From Clostridium zeae (GTDB lineage Bacteria > Bacillota > Clostridia > Clostridiales > Clostridiaceae), in contig NZ_BMBA01000002.1 in the NCBI RefSeq assembly GCF_017312485.1, forward strand, positions 492,287 through 556,286: a DNA stretch of 64,000 nt, read 5' to 3'. The notes under the pieces are model-generated. The model was not told the DNA's origin. It saw nothing but the letters and a program-made list of their open reading frames with translations, and ran no database searches. The translations under genes were made by a program, and so were the position numbers. Positions within the stretch are counted from its first letter, which is position 1; each line of letters starts with the position of its first letter. Shown one piece after another: positions 63,916 through 64,000 of this stretch.

Positions 63916-63957
63916 GCTATGATTATTTCACTTTTATGTAGTGAAAACAATCATAGC
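63916..63957. terminator. Strong hairpin at the right end of the window
   Basis: GCTATGATT pairs with AATCATAGC, enclosing TTTCAC paired with GTGAAA. On the minus strand it is followed by a T-rich stretch, so it likely ends a transcript from a gene beyond the window. Confidence 0.75.
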
Positions 63958-64000
63958 ATTATATTATTCCATATCTATTATCAATTAATTCATAATTATG

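Noticed and set aside
1-64000. CRISPR array, prophage, insertion sequence, tRNA or rRNA
   Set aside because: No regularly spaced repeats, transposase, integrase or phage genes, and no tRNA-like cloverleaf was noticed on either strand.

Overview
This 64 kb window is AT-rich Firmicute chromosome. It carries an alpha/beta-type spore protein (17868-18050), AsrABC sulfite reductase, a FabT/FabK-type fatty-acid operon, a NifV-like (probably Re-type) citrate synthase, many small XRE/TPR regulators and strong AGGAGG ribosome binding sites. Together these point to an anaerobic, spore-forming Clostridium of the C. acetobutylicum kind. I see no rRNA, tRNA, CRISPR array, insertion sequence, prophage or plasmid gene. 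The region looks like stable, mostly housekeeping chromosome, with a few accessory surface and carbohydrate genes.

Layout. 1-8.8 kb: a hairpin element, an alpha/beta hydrolase, a guanine-riboswitch-controlled purine permease, a GtrA protein, and three GH13 enzymes (a lipoprotein amylase and two oligo-1,6-glucosidase types) behind a LacI/CcpA-type operator. 8.9-12.3 kb: thiI with its cysteine desulfurase, then a TVP38/DedA membrane protein. 12.5-14.2 kb: a secreted three-domain GH16 glucanase. 14.6-20.6 kb: an HD hydrolase, an ECF transporter S component, a DmpA-type aminopeptidase, a SASP gene and a two-component pair. 20.8-31.8 kb, all on the minus strand: a nearly continuous block of a hydrosulfide-channel-like FNT protein, asrA-asrB-asrC, and hemA-sirC-hemC-cobA/hemD-hemB-hemL-cbiK. 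The last seven make siroheme from glutamyl-tRNA, and siroheme is the cofactor AsrC needs. No uroporphyrinogen decarboxylase or later heme gene is in the block, so it looks built for siroheme. 32.3-35.4 kb: a beta-propeller lectin-like protein with a freshly duplicated N-terminus, a Crp/Fnr regulator and small unknown proteins. 35.6-39.8 kb: citrate synthase, aconitase and isocitrate dehydrogenase, the oxidative TCA arm to 2-oxoglutarate. 40.1-42.6 kb: two tandem XRE-TPR regulators. 43-53 kb: a YtxH-like protein, RNase H, a YkvA-domain protein, an FtsH homologue, a rhomboid protease, PepF and a zinc/manganese-type ABC transporter. 53-63.8 kb: birA converging on a thirteen-gene fatty-acid operon (fabT-fabH-acpP-fabK-fabD-fabG-fabF-accB-fabZ-accC-accD-accA is the order read; twelve genes are seen here), driven by a good promoter with a FabT box just downstream.

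The most rewarding places to look again are these. The leader of the sulfite-reductase block holds a perfect TGTGA-N6-TCACA palindrome that is also the stem of a terminator-shaped hairpin. Two families of non-coding dispersed repeats occur (3097/15433, and 11470/34219/47243). The metal ABC ATPase has a Ser in place of the last Walker A glycine. The lectin-like protein shows recent DNA-level duplication. A response regulator ends in helical repeats instead of a DNA-binding domain. Nothing here is clearly a new system. All identifications come from reading motifs and context, with no database search.
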